From NCBI GenBank assembly GCA_911728455.2, contig OU452226.1:9771498-9835497 (forward strand): DNA of 64,000 nt, read 5' to 3'. The DNA comes from Marthasterias glacialis. Lineage: Eukaryota > Echinodermata > Asteroidea > Forcipulatida > Asteriidae. The translations under genes were made by a program, and so were the position numbers. The notes under the pieces were generated by a model. The model had not been told where the DNA came from. It saw only the letters and a list, made by a program, of their open reading frames with translations, and ran no database searches. Position 1 is the first letter of the stretch. Each line of letters starts with the position of its first letter. Of the stretch, positions 1 to 13,350 are shown piece by piece.

Positions 1-674
1 AACTGAGAATAACTCTCTTTAACTCTTATTTCTTCTTTTGATCCGTTAAATTGGATTAAAACTCAGTCTGATGTATGGTTCCACTATGAAAAGCGACAAG
101 TGCATAACTTAACCATTCGGGTCACAGCCATCCCACAACAGAGGGCACAGTTTCCTACGACAAAAACAGATTATTGTGTACTCAGTTTGCCTAAAGCTAA
201 ATGGATTAAAGGCTTACCTTACAAAGCATATTTTTAGTAGTCATATATCATTCAAAACATCCTCTGAATAGTTACTGTTTTATAAGTGAGCACTGCAGAG
301 CTTTAGGCAAAGAAAAACATGTTTTCCTGGAGTCTTGACGCAAACAAAAAAACGCAGCGACAAGAAAAGTCGAAAAAAAAAATTTTTTCATATGAAGATG
401 GCAATAACCTCATAAGTAAAATGAAAACTGGAATGTGAGCTGAAAATTGGAAATATAGAAGGTGTTCATTAAATCATTCTGCTCCAATTGATCACAGCAA
501 GTGAGTTTGAGGGTGGGTTTTTTGTGAATGGAGGTAAGCATGTTTCCACGTACAAATGGCAAGGTACTTCATCACCTTTTGAAAATACTGGAATTGGAAT
601 TTGTTTCATTGATGTATACCTCTTGATAATAATTCAACAGTTTAAAGGTTTCATCAAAATAGGTTATCAGGTTG

Positions 675-861
675 TAGCTCTAATTTCAAGAGTGTTCTGG
701 ATTGAAGATAATCACAAAAACAAGCTAAGCACAACACAATTATGCTTAACAGAATCAGGTTTCCAGCCAAAGCACCATGCTACATCTGTGACTGGTAGGT
801 ATCCTGCAGAAAGTCTTTAAGCAATGTTTTCTGCTTTATAAGCAGTTCTATGAAATTAGCC
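675..861 (+). mobile_element. MITE, GGGCCC/ATTTCATAGAGC-ended family, copy 1
   Basis: Matches the copies at 5485-5676 and 27031-27210 along its core: CTAAGCACAACA..., CCAGCCAAA-CACCATG, CATCTGTGACTGGTA, then ...AGCAGTTCTATGAAATTAG at the right end. The ends are decayed inverted repeats. Confidence 0.6.
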
Positions 862-1137
862 TTTCCCATGAAATATGCTAATTACATTCACGCATGCATT
901 CAGACATTGTAGATGGGCAAACACCATAGAGTTGTGCACTAGGCAGACGCACAAATGCGTGTCGTCACGCTACCATTAGCCCCACACAAAAAGGCACGAT
1001 TTTCCCTCATTTTGCCCACCAGTAGTGTTAGTGCCCACGCGTGATGTGCAATTTACATATTTCATGGAAAGGGTCTATTGGTTTGCTGGTCTCCATGCTT
1101 AGCTTGGCTGTACTGGAGCATAGTTGACTCTTGCCAG

Positions 1138-1272
1138 TCCTCACCAGTTCCACAAAAGAATTACCCATTAAATGGTCAGTCACCACGTTCAGTCACCATG
1201 GTCAGTCACCACGACTGACCAAGTGTCACAAGATCATGGAGAAATCACCGATGTGGGATTCAGGCTCTATTA
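1138..1272 (+). repeat. Dispersed repeat, copy 1
   Basis: Shares CTCACCAGTTCCA, a variant of ACAAAAGAATCACC, GGTCAGTC-CCACG, and GATTCAGGCTCTA in the same order with 3274-3389. Here the GTCAGTCACCA motif is locally repeated three times. Family unknown. Confidence 0.6.
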
Positions 1273-1334
1273 AAGGGGGACTGTCGTTATGATAATAGCA
1301 GGCCTGTGGCTGTACATGGAAGTATGAACTCTAA

Positions 1335-1440
1335 CCCTGTTACTGCACACGCGCACGCTGGCCGTCTCATCACAAAGTCAAAGGGCCGTTATTGTTATAA
1401 GTGTGATGTGACGGCCAGCGTGCATAAGTGTGCAGAACTT
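1335..1440. repeat. Hairpin-forming inverted repeat (MITE-like)
   Basis: GCACGCTGGCCGTCTCATCA on the left faces its complement (TGATGTGACGGCCAGCGTGC) on the right with one mismatch. Pairing extends weakly outward over TGCACAC. The loop is about 32 nt. Compact, TIR-only architecture suggests a folded-back MITE. Confidence 0.6.
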
Positions 1441-3273
1441 GCTGAAGTGAAACTTTCCTACTATTGCAGGACATTCTCAAGCTTTAACAAGAGATTTGTG
1501 TGGCATTTGCCCAATGATCCCTCAATACAAAAATTACATATGAAAACCATTTTCTCAGTGTAGGTTCGTGCACTTTACACAAAATTACTAAATTAACTAT
1601 TTTTTTGCAAATTCTGAAGTTCTGAAGCTTAACATTAGTTTGCCTTCAGTCTGGGAGAATCAATTGCACCCTGAATATACAAAATTGATATTTGAGAAAA
1701 TTTTCTCAGTGTAGGTTTATTTACTTTGTACAATATTACTGAATAAACTTTAAAAAAAAAATTGCAGATCTTGACAATAATGAAATTCTCACTTCAGGGA
1801 CTACAGGTAATTCCAAAGCTGAACACAAGATTTATGTGATATTTGTACCTGAAAGTGCAGTATAGAGGTGGGTTCTTACGAATTGTATAATTTTTTTTAA
1901 CAAAAATTGATATTACAAAAGATGGTGAATTCACACTTGCTCTGTGAAAGGCGACAACAAATACACACATGTTTCGCATGCCATAAATTACAAACACGTA
2001 CACTTCACTGTCACAATGCGTGGGTGAACAATACAGCTTCACAACACGACTTGTGATGGATCACATTGTAGCAGAAAGTACGCTGTATTAACGTCAAGGC
2101 TGGTTCAACATGTAAACAAAAAAGAAGGGAAAAAATACCCTAAAATCCAATGAAAAAGTTGCAAACAAAATAGGGAATATCCTCCCCACACAAAAACAGC
2201 AGTAATAAACAGTTGTGAAAACAAGTTCTATTCCTTCGGTTTATTTAATAAATGAACCAAGGCCGTTTGAATAAAGGAAGAATTCAACTTTAAAAAAATT
2301 TACGATAATTAGTTCCGATACAGAAACCAATTAAAAAAGAAGTTCAACTGAACTTTTGCAGAGCAAAATGTGTGATATGCCGAAGTGATCTATTTATTGA
2401 ACCAAAGTCGCTTTAAAATAGTTTCCTCCGAAGTATGACAAAAGAGATTCTGTTGAAAGTGGTAGAAAACAAAATTCTTTGTAAAAAGTAATATTTATTA
2501 ATAATAAAAAATATCTTAAACGTTCCTATAAAGTGCATTCCACATGAAGCCTCAATTTGTGCTGTACAGAATGATTAGAATTTAAAAAAAAAATTAGTCA
2601 AGGTTTAACAAATGAGTTTTGAACAGGCTTTTAAATTGATCCAAAGTTTGTTCATCTTTGATGTTCAGGGGGACTTTGTTCCAAATAGTGGGATAGTAAC
2701 TTAGAAAAAGCATGCTAGCCATATCACTTTGTCAGTGCCGATGAACAGGTAACTAGAGATTGTGGTTGGGAGCAGAGCTATAAGCTCAACTACCAAATCA
2801 CTGTGTGACACAATCGACTAATAAAACAACTAGTTGAACTGCGATAACTTACAATAATCCACATTTTTGTATGATGGTGATGATGGTAAAAATAAAATAT
2901 TTATTAAGCAAAAGCCAACAAATGGAAGAGGAAACAGTAACTTACCTTCTATTCATCCCTCTGAAACTAGACTGAACCCCTTTCATCCGCAAACTACTTA
3001 TATAAAGGCTTCCCATATTAATATAATTTCCTCCCAATTTGATTTTGTAATCCACTCAAATGGCATCCACAGATTCTACAGAAGTCTAAACTGGAGTAAG
3101 TCAAAAGACTGTTGTCTCCCAAAGCACCACATGCTCCATCCACCATGTGGAGTGACCACAAGGCCTTCTTCTTTCTTTTTCAAGCGACTTAAAAATTTTG
3201 AGGTCACCATGAGGTCATCAAACACTATGGTTTCATTTTCCAAGATTGGCTAATCCCCCTAGTGTTGATTCCC

Positions 3274-3389
3274 TCACCAGTTCCATGATCTTGTTCTGGA
3301 CAAAAGAATCACCAATTGACGGGTCAGTCGCCACGGTCGACCAAGCGTAAAGACCAGCGGGGAAATTGCTCCAGGATTCAGGCTCTAAG
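3274..3389 (+). repeat. Dispersed repeat, copy 2
   Basis: Second copy of the repeat at 1138-1272, sharing CTCACCAGTTCCA, AAAGAATCACC and GGATTCAGGCTCTAA. Carries an extra TGATCTTGTTCTGG segment near its left end. Confidence 0.6.
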
Positions 3390-3772
3390 CTTTGTTAGGA
3401 GGGATTTTAAATGCCTTCTGAGAAGGAGACAGGACCTTTGGATTGGGGCGGTAAATTGCGGCAGGAATAGCCATCAGGAAAGAGCGGAAGTCAGCATGGC
3501 ATCACCATTGTTTGCTTCTTAAGTGATTCTCAGTATGCTATGTTAAATCAAAGCACAGCTTGGGGTCACCAAAACCAGAGAAACATTATATTCAACACTT
3601 TCATTTTTTTTAAGTTTCCATTTTTTGGGGGACAAGAGTGTGTATGATGAGTTTTCCTGATACATGTATGAGACCTGATCAAGACAAATCCTTCCATTGA
3701 GTAGTTTGACATCTAAAGCTAAATTGTTCACACGCTTTGCAGATACATGGTAGAACACTTGCTCCTGTTTTG

Positions 3773-3964
3773 CAGGGGCGTAGCCATGATTTTTTCACTT
3801 GGGGCACAGGGGGGGGGGGCATTGCTTTTTAGTTGGGGGGGGGGGGGGCAGGTACTACATTTTTTTATGAATTACATGTATCTACATTTTTTATGGGGGC
3901 ACCTGGAGGTGGGCACTGGAAACTTGTGAGGAGCATGTACCCCCCCCCCTTGGCTACGCCGCTG
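3773..3964 (+). mobile_element. hAT-type MITE (192 bp), copy 1
   Basis: Left end CAGGGGCGTAGCCATG and right end TTGGCTACGCCGCTG form terminal inverted repeats. Flanking 8-mers CTGTTTTG and CTGTTTCA fit a decayed 8-bp target duplication. The interior has long G runs. Same structure and exactly the same length as 63281-63472. An 8-bp duplication and CAG...CTG ends are typical of hAT elements. Confidence 0.8.
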
Positions 3965-4227
3965 CTGTTTCATTTTCCAATGTATTCCCTTATGCTCTTA
4001 GGATGAAGGTGGTTGGAAGCAAAAAAATTTGCAATATTGTTTAAAATAAAGTTATTATTAAAGAGTCCCTCGTAGCTGTACTCTTCTCATGGTAGAGCCT
4101 TAGAACCTTTTATTTTAAAGTTTGAATCAACGCAACTTGTTCACGGATTAAGTACTTTGACCCAAACTTTTTACATACCGGTATTAAAAAACAGTATTCC
4201 TGGTTGTTATTGCATACTAAGATTCTA

Positions 4228-4798
4228 CGCTCTAAAAATTAAAGTGTTAAATCAACACTTAAAGAGTTTGATCAGTGACAACACTTTGAAAGAGTTAAAT
4301 GTCACTCAATTGAAGAGTTGAATTTACACTATTAGAAGTAAAATCTCAGCTTCTGAAATGCTAGTTTGACACTTGTATTAGTTGAATCTAACTTTATAAA
4401 AGTGTTACCACTGACGGAACCCTTTAAAGCCTCAGCTCAACATTTCATCATCGGTAAGAAAGAAAAACATAAATGTTCACAAACTTAGATATACCTTACA
4501 TGGTATAAAGATAATGATGGTAGAAATATTTCTGCCTGAACTGTTATCGTTTTTCAAATAATAAATGAAATCAGATCCAAAATTAGTTTTTGTCTCAGTG
4601 AGACGAAAACTGTTGAATGCTGAATGCATTTTTACCGTTTTCTTGAAACAAAGAAATGAGCTAACATTTTCACAGGTTGGTTTTATTACATATTATAATC
4701 TTGATTTGTGCAAAGAATGGAAGCATTTACAGTCCGTTTACAAATGTTGAGCTGGGGCTTTCAGTGTTGATTTAACACTTTCATTTTTTGTAAGAGTG
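4228..4798. mobile_element. Tc1/mariner-like non-autonomous element with TA duplication
   Basis: Left end CGCTCTAAAAATTAAAGTGT and continuing TAAATCAACAC; right end GTGTTGATTTAACACTTTCA then TTTTTTGTAAGAGTG is its inverted complement, about 35 bp with mismatches. Flanked by TA on both sides (4226-4227, 4799-4800). No transposase frame inside the 571 bp. Confidence 0.7.
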
Positions 4799-5484
4799 TA
4801 CGAACAATGAAAAGGATAGCGGTCACATGATAAGGAGCTGAGTGTGGCTCATGTAATTGTTAGTTTGTTATTTGACGGCACTATCTAAAAAATGTAACTG
4901 ATGTTTATATTCAAAAGGCAGCATTGAAACTAATGTAAACATTTTTACAACAAAATCAAAACAAACTAATAAAGATTGCCCTTAACAAGTATATTTCACT
5001 TTTAGCCCGTACTTTCACTTCATAATTCAATAAAAGAAACAACAATTTATCAAAAAAAACTCAACTTTATAAAAGACTACTTACCGTTTAAAACCCCATC
5101 AAAAATCCTGCAAGGCTTCTTCTCCCCAAACACGTGAACTTTTGTCACAGAGGAACTTAAGTTTAGCTTTTAAACAAGTCACAGGGGTACAACAAAGGAC
5201 ACTGTACTAACTTCACTAAATGGCATGAAAAATAGTTTCATCAGAGTTATTGTGTCTACAGGGGTGCATTGTGTCATTTCAAAGTCCTCAAACTTCCTCT
5301 TTTCAAGAGCAAAACAAAAAAATGGGTCACCCAAAGGTTGCTCTCCAACAAAGAAACAAGGGTTCACATCAGAGTTGAGACAAGTTCAAACTTGTTTTCT
5401 TTTTCTTCTTTAACAACAAAGTAGACTTGTTTACTCAATAAAACCAACCTCCCCCACCCCCAACTCTCAACTTGGTAGCACCAT

Positions 5485-5676
5485 GGAGCCCTATTTCATA
5501 GAGCACAAATCAAGAAGTAGCTAAGCACAACAAACTATGCCTACTAGAATAAGGTTACCAGCCAAAATACCATGTCACATGTACCATCTGTGACTGGTAT
5601 CCTACTCATTTTTGCTTAGCAGAAAAATGTTAAGCGTATTATCTGCTTTTAAGCAGATCTAGGGTTTTTGGGGCCC
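5485..5676 (+). mobile_element. MITE, GGGCCC/ATTTCATAGAGC-ended family, copy 2
   Basis: Left end GGAGCCCTATTTCATAGAGC, right end GCAGATCTAGGGTTTTTGGG ending in GGGCCC. Core shared with copies at 675-861 and 27031-27210, including GGTTACCAGCCAAAATACCA and TGTCACATG. No coding capacity. Confidence 0.65.
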
Positions 5677-8094
5677 TTTCTGTTCTGTACCGACAGACCA
5701 GCGTTGTCATGTTTCCTATATAAAGCAAATATGAACACCGATTCTCATGATGAAATAAAGGGGCCAGACTAAGTCCGCCCCCAACCTCAGTTTGGTTACG
5801 TTTACTCAAATTGGAGCAGAATAAAAAATCAAACAAAGGCTGTAAACATTAGACGAGTCCGCCCTGTGTCAATCGCAGCAAACATGATAGGCCTGTATGA
5901 AGTCTACTTGAAATCTGTCACCAGGCCTCAATTATAAATGCCCCACTCAAATCCATGTCAGTCAAGTGCTGAAGTACAATTCAACAACCCAAGCTGGAGT
6001 TATTCTGTTCATTTAGAACTCCCTACACACACAGTCAGTGTTTTTCATTTAGCCGTTCTCCAAACAGAACAAATCTGGCTGCTATTTTTGGTTAAGAGTT
6101 TGTTTTGTCAATATGATTTAATAATCTGAACCAACATTTCGACGTGGGTGTGTGATTAACACTGGTGGTTATTGTGATGGCCCTTTGGGTGAAACACATA
6201 CAATAATATGGAAGGATTGATGCAAAATCTAAAAGACAATGCACAAACCACGGTGAGGAATATGTTTTTCTGTGCATCTTTCATTCATAATATAATCAAT
6301 TCCTGACCCCCAGTCTACAGAAGGATCAATCAAAGCCAGTATAATAAAGTCTAAATTGAATCTTGAATTCCTCCAACAATCAATTCCTGTTTGCAGTTAA
6401 GACTGTCATGACATTACTCAGAGTTTGGACCTCAATGCATTTGTGTACTGTGTATCATAGAATCACAGCATCAACTCGCTCTATGGTTGCATCAAACATC
6501 AACAAAACACATGTTACAATTATCATATTAAAACAAATTCAAATACAATTTCATGGGAGAAAATTCAAACAGCTCACCGTAATATCAGTCGGTAATGACA
6601 ATGGTAACCGTGAAGACAACACGCAAAGAGAAACCTGCTTAAATATCAAGCCAAGTACCATGTAATGTACATTGCTTAAGATAATGATGATGATATAAAT
6701 GATAATGATGGTTGATTAACACTTATAAAAAGCTCCGGTATCTGCCACAGATGGGCGCTCATATTCGCATTGTTTTTACGACAGTGCAGAGCTATAAATA
6801 TGAGACCTATGTTATGTAGCACCTTGTATGTAAACTGCTTTTGGAAACAGAAAAATCCACGCTTAACGAATGCTTATTTTCACAGGTTAGTTTTGCCTCT
6901 TGCTACTAAGCATTCTTCGCTTACACAGCTAGCTAGAACCTTGGCGCTATTGCCCCGTAAAGCAGGGAATGGTGACCGTAAGCGCAGAATTATAGAATAT
7001 GTAGAGCCATGAAATCTGGCCCACTTCTCCTTCAAATTTTTACTTAGCAAATAAATTTTTGAAACAACACCTTGTGCCCTACTCTAGATAAGTCAACTGA
7101 AATCAGTGGGACAAAACACTTCAAACTACTGACTTAAAGAAACTTCTACCTTCGTCTTTGAGCACCTGTTAAGGAGATTATACAAAAAGTACTTACATTT
7201 AACATTGAGCAACTTGATTTCATGATGTGTCGGTGAGAAAAGTTGACGAAAAAGTGTTTTCCATTCAAAACAATTTCTCATTCGAAAACAATTCACCGCC
7301 CTTACCAAAACCTGGTCTGCACCGCCGCCGCCGTTGTAGAAAAGAATCATTATCCATTGACAGATTTGTAACATTGTTTAGGAGGTAGATTCCTTTTCTA
7401 CACAAACAAAGACGGTGCATTCCAGAGGTTATCTTCCCGCTCATTTATTATTCATAAATGTTGTCCCATGGTGGGAGTTTAGCCAGCTGAGTTACCCTGG
7501 ATTGCCAAGGGGGGAATACCTTGATCTCATGAGTGACCTATCCGGTCATTCACATTTTATGGGTTTTAATTGTTGTTTTTTTTCTTCAAATGAAGGCCGG
7601 CAGCTAGCTACAAGTACATACCTTAGGTAACACAAACAATTAGGGAAAATATGAAATTGTTTTTGGAGGAGTTAAGTTTCTTCCCATCTTGTAGTTTTCA
7701 ATCAGTTTCATACCAACAACCTGCCTTTAAACTTTGAGTAAAAACTGCTTCATGTTTTCTCACAAATTTGTTGTCTACTTGTAAATCAGATTTATTTTGA
7801 TTGCGGCTATCAAAAGAAAAAAAACAGAAGTTAGTTAGTAGGGTCTTCATAGTGCTAGTTTCTTTAACTTTAACAGTTCCTTTAACATTGTTTCAGATGG
7901 AAACATTTCCAAGGTTGATCGGAAATGGTATGAATTTATAATCAGTGAGTTTTCAGATTGAAAGGAATTGTATGTTTTTTTGTTTTTTTAATAATTAGGG
8001 CCTACCAATTATTTAATTTATTTAACAGTACTTTTTTAAAGATCCAGATACATTTTATATGTTGACATTTATACTTTCAACCATTCCAATGTCA

Positions 8095-8224
8095 TGAACA
8101 CCCTTTAATTGCCTTGCTTAAGTACACAAGTGTCAAGACCGAGACTCGAACCCACACTCTGCTTATCAGAAACACCAGAGCTTGAGTACGGTGCGCTAGA
8201 CTGCTCGCTCGGCCACGACACGCC
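8095..8224 (-). mobile_element. tRNA-Leu-derived SINE
   Basis: Reverse strand reads GTCGTGGCCGAGCGAGCAGT with a tRNA-Leu A box, an anticodon-loop-like CTCAAGC, then GTGGGTTCGAGTCTCGGTC, a recognisable B box. The tail ACACTTGTGTACTTAAGCAA is a common non-tRNA SINE body. The variable region is intact enough to point to leucine tRNA (CAA) as the source. Confidence 0.75.
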
Positions 8225-9245
8225 ATGGTTAGAATTGTAAACATGGGAGTGGGCTTCGACCTTAAAGGGGGGGTGGCATATTTGACTGAGACCATCAATT
8301 CCAGTTTCATATTTTCATGGTGGTTACAACATGTCAAAGACCCCTTGCACCACCCAGCTAAAACCACCACAATATAAAACCCAGACACAAATAGATCTAA
8401 CCCAAAGAAACACCAGTTCTCGCTTAAAAACTACTTCATGTATGTACAATGTAGTTGTAAATGTAAATAAATAAAGCACTTAGTGGACACTAAGGGAGAA
8501 CATAATATCAGTTTTGTCCTTGCCCACAGATTTACCCCCTTTGTGGCCGGATGTGCTAGAGGAATCACAAGAGAATCGAGATTTACATCTAAAGTGATTT
8601 ACAACAGGGGAATCAGGAAAGCAAATATGTACTTTCATTATCAGCAGGCTGCTTAGTGAATTTTCATGAATCACTGCCCTGTTTAGCAATATTGGAATAG
8701 TAAACATGGAAGTGGGCTTCGACAGAATAAAGAGACAAAGCAGCCACCAGCTCGTTGTCATGGTTGACTTCACAAGTATGTGCGTTCTGTCAAAGTTTGA
8801 CTGGAATGTGTGGGAGGAGGGTTCACTTTGTCAAGAACTTTTGAAAGGGATTTTGGGAAGATGGACATGATGACCATGGTCATAAACGTAACATTGTTTG
8901 AACATTGTATGATTCATGACAAGAAAATGGGACTGTAAAGATTAAGGTGATGGCTTCAAACTACTGTTGGTCTTTGTCATCAAACAATTAGTGTACAGTT
9001 GGGTGGAAAATCGATTCGGGAAAAGAATTGACAAGGATGCTTGTCATTCAAACGATTGACAGGTGTGTGTGGAGGCAGGTCTGACCATGGCATCATATAG
9101 GATTTATTTATTTTTTGACAAGTTAGACTTAGAGATTGCAGATCTACTGTCCCAATGGAAAAGCTCTTTGGACATGGCGTGATAAAAAACCCTAATCAAT
9201 TAAGAATTCTGCCTCCATAATTCTAATTAAGATCAGTTGATCACC

Positions 9246-10263
9246 TTCGGCCCGTCATAATGTAAAAGTGCAGACTGTGGTGTTTACTGTAATTTCCCCC
9301 AACTTCAAAGCGGACAAAACAACATTAGGCCTACAAGGCATTAAAAAAAAAACGGAATTCATAAAAATGTTGTGGATGCCTGATTTACCTCACGGTGGTG
9401 ATTTGGTTTCTCGCGTGGTTTTGCCACCAAAACTCAGTAAAATAAAATGTTTGTTTTCAAAGTAAAGGGCGGGAAAATCAACTAAAGAAAAACATATTAT
9501 GTTGGTTTTACCCTCACCACTGATATGTGATAAGCACTTTGTACTCAGTGCTTTCTGAGTCCCATGGGGGAAACAAATCCTAAGATTACTCAGGGATGGG
9601 AATTGAACTCACAACCCCCACAAGAATGTAGCAAGAAGTTTTAAAGACAATTCAATGTTGCAACAACTTTTTACTTCTGTCAAATATTCTCAAAGATTAT
9701 TTTGTTTTTATAAGGTCTGAGTTTGAAGAATCCATCCACGTGGTGTTGAAGGAGAATACTTTAACATATTTTGTGGGTTTTTACATTTCCAGATATATTT
9801 TTTTTTTACCTATGGCCTATTTTGTAGAGTTTGTATCAGGCGAGGTGGGGCGGGAAAATGGGAGAAAATCAGTTCCGGATAGATAAGGGTCAATGTCCTT
9901 GAGTGAAATGGGAGAGGGCAATAAAAACACCCTCAAGAACCCAGTGTAGCCCTCTCCTTCTGGCAACTCAAAACAACTACAATCAGATACAGGTGGACGA
10001 CCCATTTATGCAAATATTTCAAATATTCTCAATCCTGTCCAATGACAAGAAATAGAGAAAGAAAGCCCCAATTGGCAACAACAACAAACCGCACGAAAAC
10101 CAAACCACCACCATGAGGTAAATCAGGCATCCACAGCATTTTTATGAATTCCGTTAAGGTGTTATTAAATGCCCAGTAATGTTGTTTTGTTTGCTTTGAA
10201 GTTGGGGGAAAATTACAGTAAACACCACAGTCTGCACTTTTACATTGAGACAGGCTGAAGGCG
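9246..10263. repeat. Long inverted repeat (arms ~180 bp, spacer ~650 bp)
   Basis: The plus strand at 9246-9425 matches the minus strand at 10080-10263: AATGTAAAAGTGCAGACTGT, GGTGTTTACTGTAATTTCCC, CGGAATTCATAAAAATG, TGTGGATGCCTGATTTACCT. The arms diverge by indels around the AAAAAAAAAA stretch. Either a fold-back element or two oppositely oriented copies of one repeat. Confidence 0.75.
9535..9640 (-). mobile_element. Degraded tRNA-derived SINE
   Basis: The minus strand holds GTGAGTTCAATTCCCATCC, close to a tRNA B box, followed by a tail with ACTCAGAAAGCACTGAG. A similar tail segment (ACTGAGTCCCATG) recurs in the insertion at 43940-44130. Confidence 0.45.
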
Positions 10264-10645
10264 AACCTTGGTGTGTGCATTCAATACCTTGGATAACAGT
10301 TTACAGTTAGTACTAGACTAATAATAATAAATAGTGTGGTCAACAATGGGAGGGGGGCAAACAATAGAAACAAAGAGTCAATTGTGTGGTGGAGTTGCCT
10401 GACTCTTGAGCTGGCAATATGGGGAGGTTACCACTTCAGACTTTCTAGGGTTTCCCACATTTTAACAGACGACTAACTGAGTAGCTCATCATTTAGTAAT
10501 TATGTGATCAACAGGTTCCATAATCAATTTACAGCTGTCGGTAGAGCACAAACAAATCCTTCAAGAAAGTTGGCTTGTTGCAGTCTGAATGTTCTTCAGA
10601 CATATAAGAGATGATGGCGTTCCAATAAAACCAAAATAAAAATTA

Positions 10646-10915
10646 GGCCCGTTTCATGTAGCCCACTTGCCGCATCATAATTCAAATATTCCAAAGTTTT
10701 TCGATTCGACATGGCATGAACGCGACGTTTGAAACCACTTTTGAAATTCGGCACTGCAGAGCCTTACACATGTAGCTCGAACATGGCTCGACAGGCCCTG
10801 CCGTGCTATTGGCAAAGCTCGGCAGAAGCACGATATTTGAAACCACTGCCACGCCATTGCCGAACTCAAATGGTTTGAATTTGACACGGCAAGAGCGCGA
10901 CGTTTGAAATGGGCC
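10646..10915. mobile_element. Harbinger-like MITE with TTA duplication
   Basis: Ends GGCCCGTTTCATG and CGTTTGAAATGGGCC are inverted complements, flanked by TTA on both sides (10643-10645, 10916-10918), the 3-bp TWA target of PIF/Harbinger elements. Inside is a repeated GACGTTTGAAACCACT-type motif. No transposase. Confidence 0.65.
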
Positions 10916-11220
10916 TTAGTCAGGTGTAAATAAACTCAAGTTGCTTTACTACAGACACTTTCAAGGTAGTAGCCACGACCTGAAAACAGTATCTACAAAT
11001 TTCCTGCAAACTCAAAAGCAGTTCATCCATTTTTATTACTCACTTTCAAAGACTGATAACAAGGGGTCAAATTCAAAAGACACCAAGACAAAAATCTCTG
11101 GAAGGCACCATGGCTTGTAAAGTTCAAATTTTGAAAGAATACACACTCAAAAAGAAGAGAAATGCGTCTTTCACTAAATCATCTTCCATTTTTATCTCTT
11201 CAGTCTTATATCTATATACA

Positions 11221-11470
11221 TAGATAGTTCCCACTTGGTGTCACATAGTGTAAAGTCATCCATCTTTACGGGCAATAATTGTCATTTTTTTAAAAATCAC
11301 AACCATGCATTATGCATATATACCGCATGCGGCATGCAAGAGTTTTATCAAGTTCAATGTATGATTGCTCGGTAAACCACTTGGCTGCGTGGCCAAATTA
11401 AAACACTTGACGAGGCCCCAAGCCAAAACCCAAGTTGCCCGTAAAGATGGCGTCTATCTGGAACTATCTA
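11221..11470. mobile_element. MITE with TAGATAGTTCC termini
   Basis: TAGATAGTTCC at the left end is mirrored by GGAACTATCTA at the right. Inner segments CATCTTTACGGGCAA and TTGCCCGTAAAGATG are also mirrored. Length 250 bp; a TA target duplication is possible. Confidence 0.65.
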
Positions 11471-13126
11471 ATCCCACCCTGGTTCCACATTCCACAATTA
11501 AATTTTTGCAAGGGAAATGAAACTGTAAAAGCAGTATTTTCACTCAACAATAGCGAGGCTTATAAGTGAAAAATAGGTACAGATTCCTGGGCAAAATGCT
11601 CCTCCTTCCTTAACCATCAGGTCAGTAGCCTCTGGTACGTAACCATAGGGGGCCAATTATCCTCAAATTGGTCTGGTCATAAATCCTGGGGATTATCACA
11701 TTATATGGTAATAGAGTGACAGACTGTGAGTGCTGTCTCTCCATATGGTGTAGCTTTCCTGGGGCTGGGCAAGGCAGTGGTTGGGGTGTGCATAGAGAAA
11801 AGGACAGAGGACGGTCAAGACATTTGAGAGAATTTTTTTTTCTGAGTTCTGATTTCCATTTCCTGCATGGTTGATCTCAATATTGTCTTAATTATGGTGC
11901 AGGCAATTTTTGTCATCCATTGAAAATTCAACATGACCAAATCAGGAACAAAATCTTGTGCCTTTCTGTTGTGACATAGAAGAGACATCAGTTGGTGGAG
12001 GAATACAAGACAGTTTGGGGGCCTTGGATTGTACCATAGAGTTTGACCTGGGTCTTTTTTTCTTTTATTAATTATTTCCTTGTAACCTTATTTACAAGAC
12101 ACAACAACATTGCTCATCTAATTCATACCTTATAACCTAAATATACAAGTTGAAAGTCTTACAAGAAAAGTAAAAATGAGAATGTCGACTTTCACTTATT
12201 TTCACATTTTTAAGGGTCGGTTATCTTATTTGACATTCCTTCTAAAATATCTATCTAGACTCTAGAGTTTTAGAGAAAAACGAATTTTGCACAAGGTGGG
12301 TATAGCCATTTGGGCTAGGGCATTGAAAGGTTAGAAGTCAATTCCACGTGTCTGAGGTGATTGACCCTATAGTTCAAGCCAAGATCAAGAAACTGTTGTT
12401 TTCCTCCGTTTTTTCTCCTTATTCCTTGAAACTTTACAAGTGAACCTGACCAAGGAACATAATTCAGTGTCTTTTTCTTCATTTGTTTTTATGCCCCTCA
12501 ATTTGCAGGTTTTACGACCAAAAAACCTAGCAGGATGTAAACACTGTAGTTAAAAAAAACAACTCGCCATTTTAAATTCATGGACCTTCTAGTTGTCAAT
12601 AATCTAATTCTGCCTGACTGGAGTGTCTTTGGCTTTAGTTGTAGCTATGGCTCACGCGTCAATGCTACAAAAACGCTACTTGAAGTAGTCTAGCCGCAGC
12701 ATAGCCGCAGCCGAAGCACCATACACCAAATATATATAAACATGTTTACGACCAGACAGTTTGTTTTTCAGGGGGCTTAGATAGTGATCAATATTTAATG
12801 CGGGACAGTAATGAGCGTCGATTGCCAATTAATCAATTCCAATTAGTTTCTGATTTTGTGCAGCATTAGTGTGGATAGGAGGCGCTCATCTGGAAGCAGA
12901 TCAATAAAGTGAAGGTAAATGTACAGAGAGATTACGGGACCAGACACAAGCCGGGAGGCGTTATATAACGTAGAAAGGAATATTTAAGAATTAGGATAAG
13001 AGGTGGTTGTAATCGACTATATTGCTGAGAAGTGTTTCACACTACCTGGAGATCAATTCGGTGAGAAAAATAGCACTACAAATCAAATTCTAAATGCAGT
13101 TTTAGACTCGGAAATCACTGACGGTA

Positions 13127-13350
13127 TATAGACCATGTAACCTGTGACATCATATGTTTACAAAAGAGCCACAGAGCCTGCACTTCCGGCAGGCATGAAA
13201 AGTACACAGCCCAATGGAAGAACACATAAAATCTCAAAACATCACTTTCATCAAAACAACTTCTCAGACAATTTCATTGACTTCCAGACATACCTCAAAA
13301 TATCAGGTTTCACGCTGTTTCCTATTTCGAAGGGCTGCTCTACTGAATGG
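13127..13350 (+). repeat. Dispersed repeat B, copy 1
   Basis: Shares with 35697-35900 the ordered segments AGACCATGTAA, TGACATCA, GTTTACAAAAGAGCC, TACACAGCCCA and AAGAACACAT. Same strand, no coding capacity; family unknown. Confidence 0.55.

Noticed and set aside
10675-10887. 70-residue frame rich in C, S and H
   Set aside because: Lies wholly inside the Harbinger-like MITE and arises from its internal repeats.
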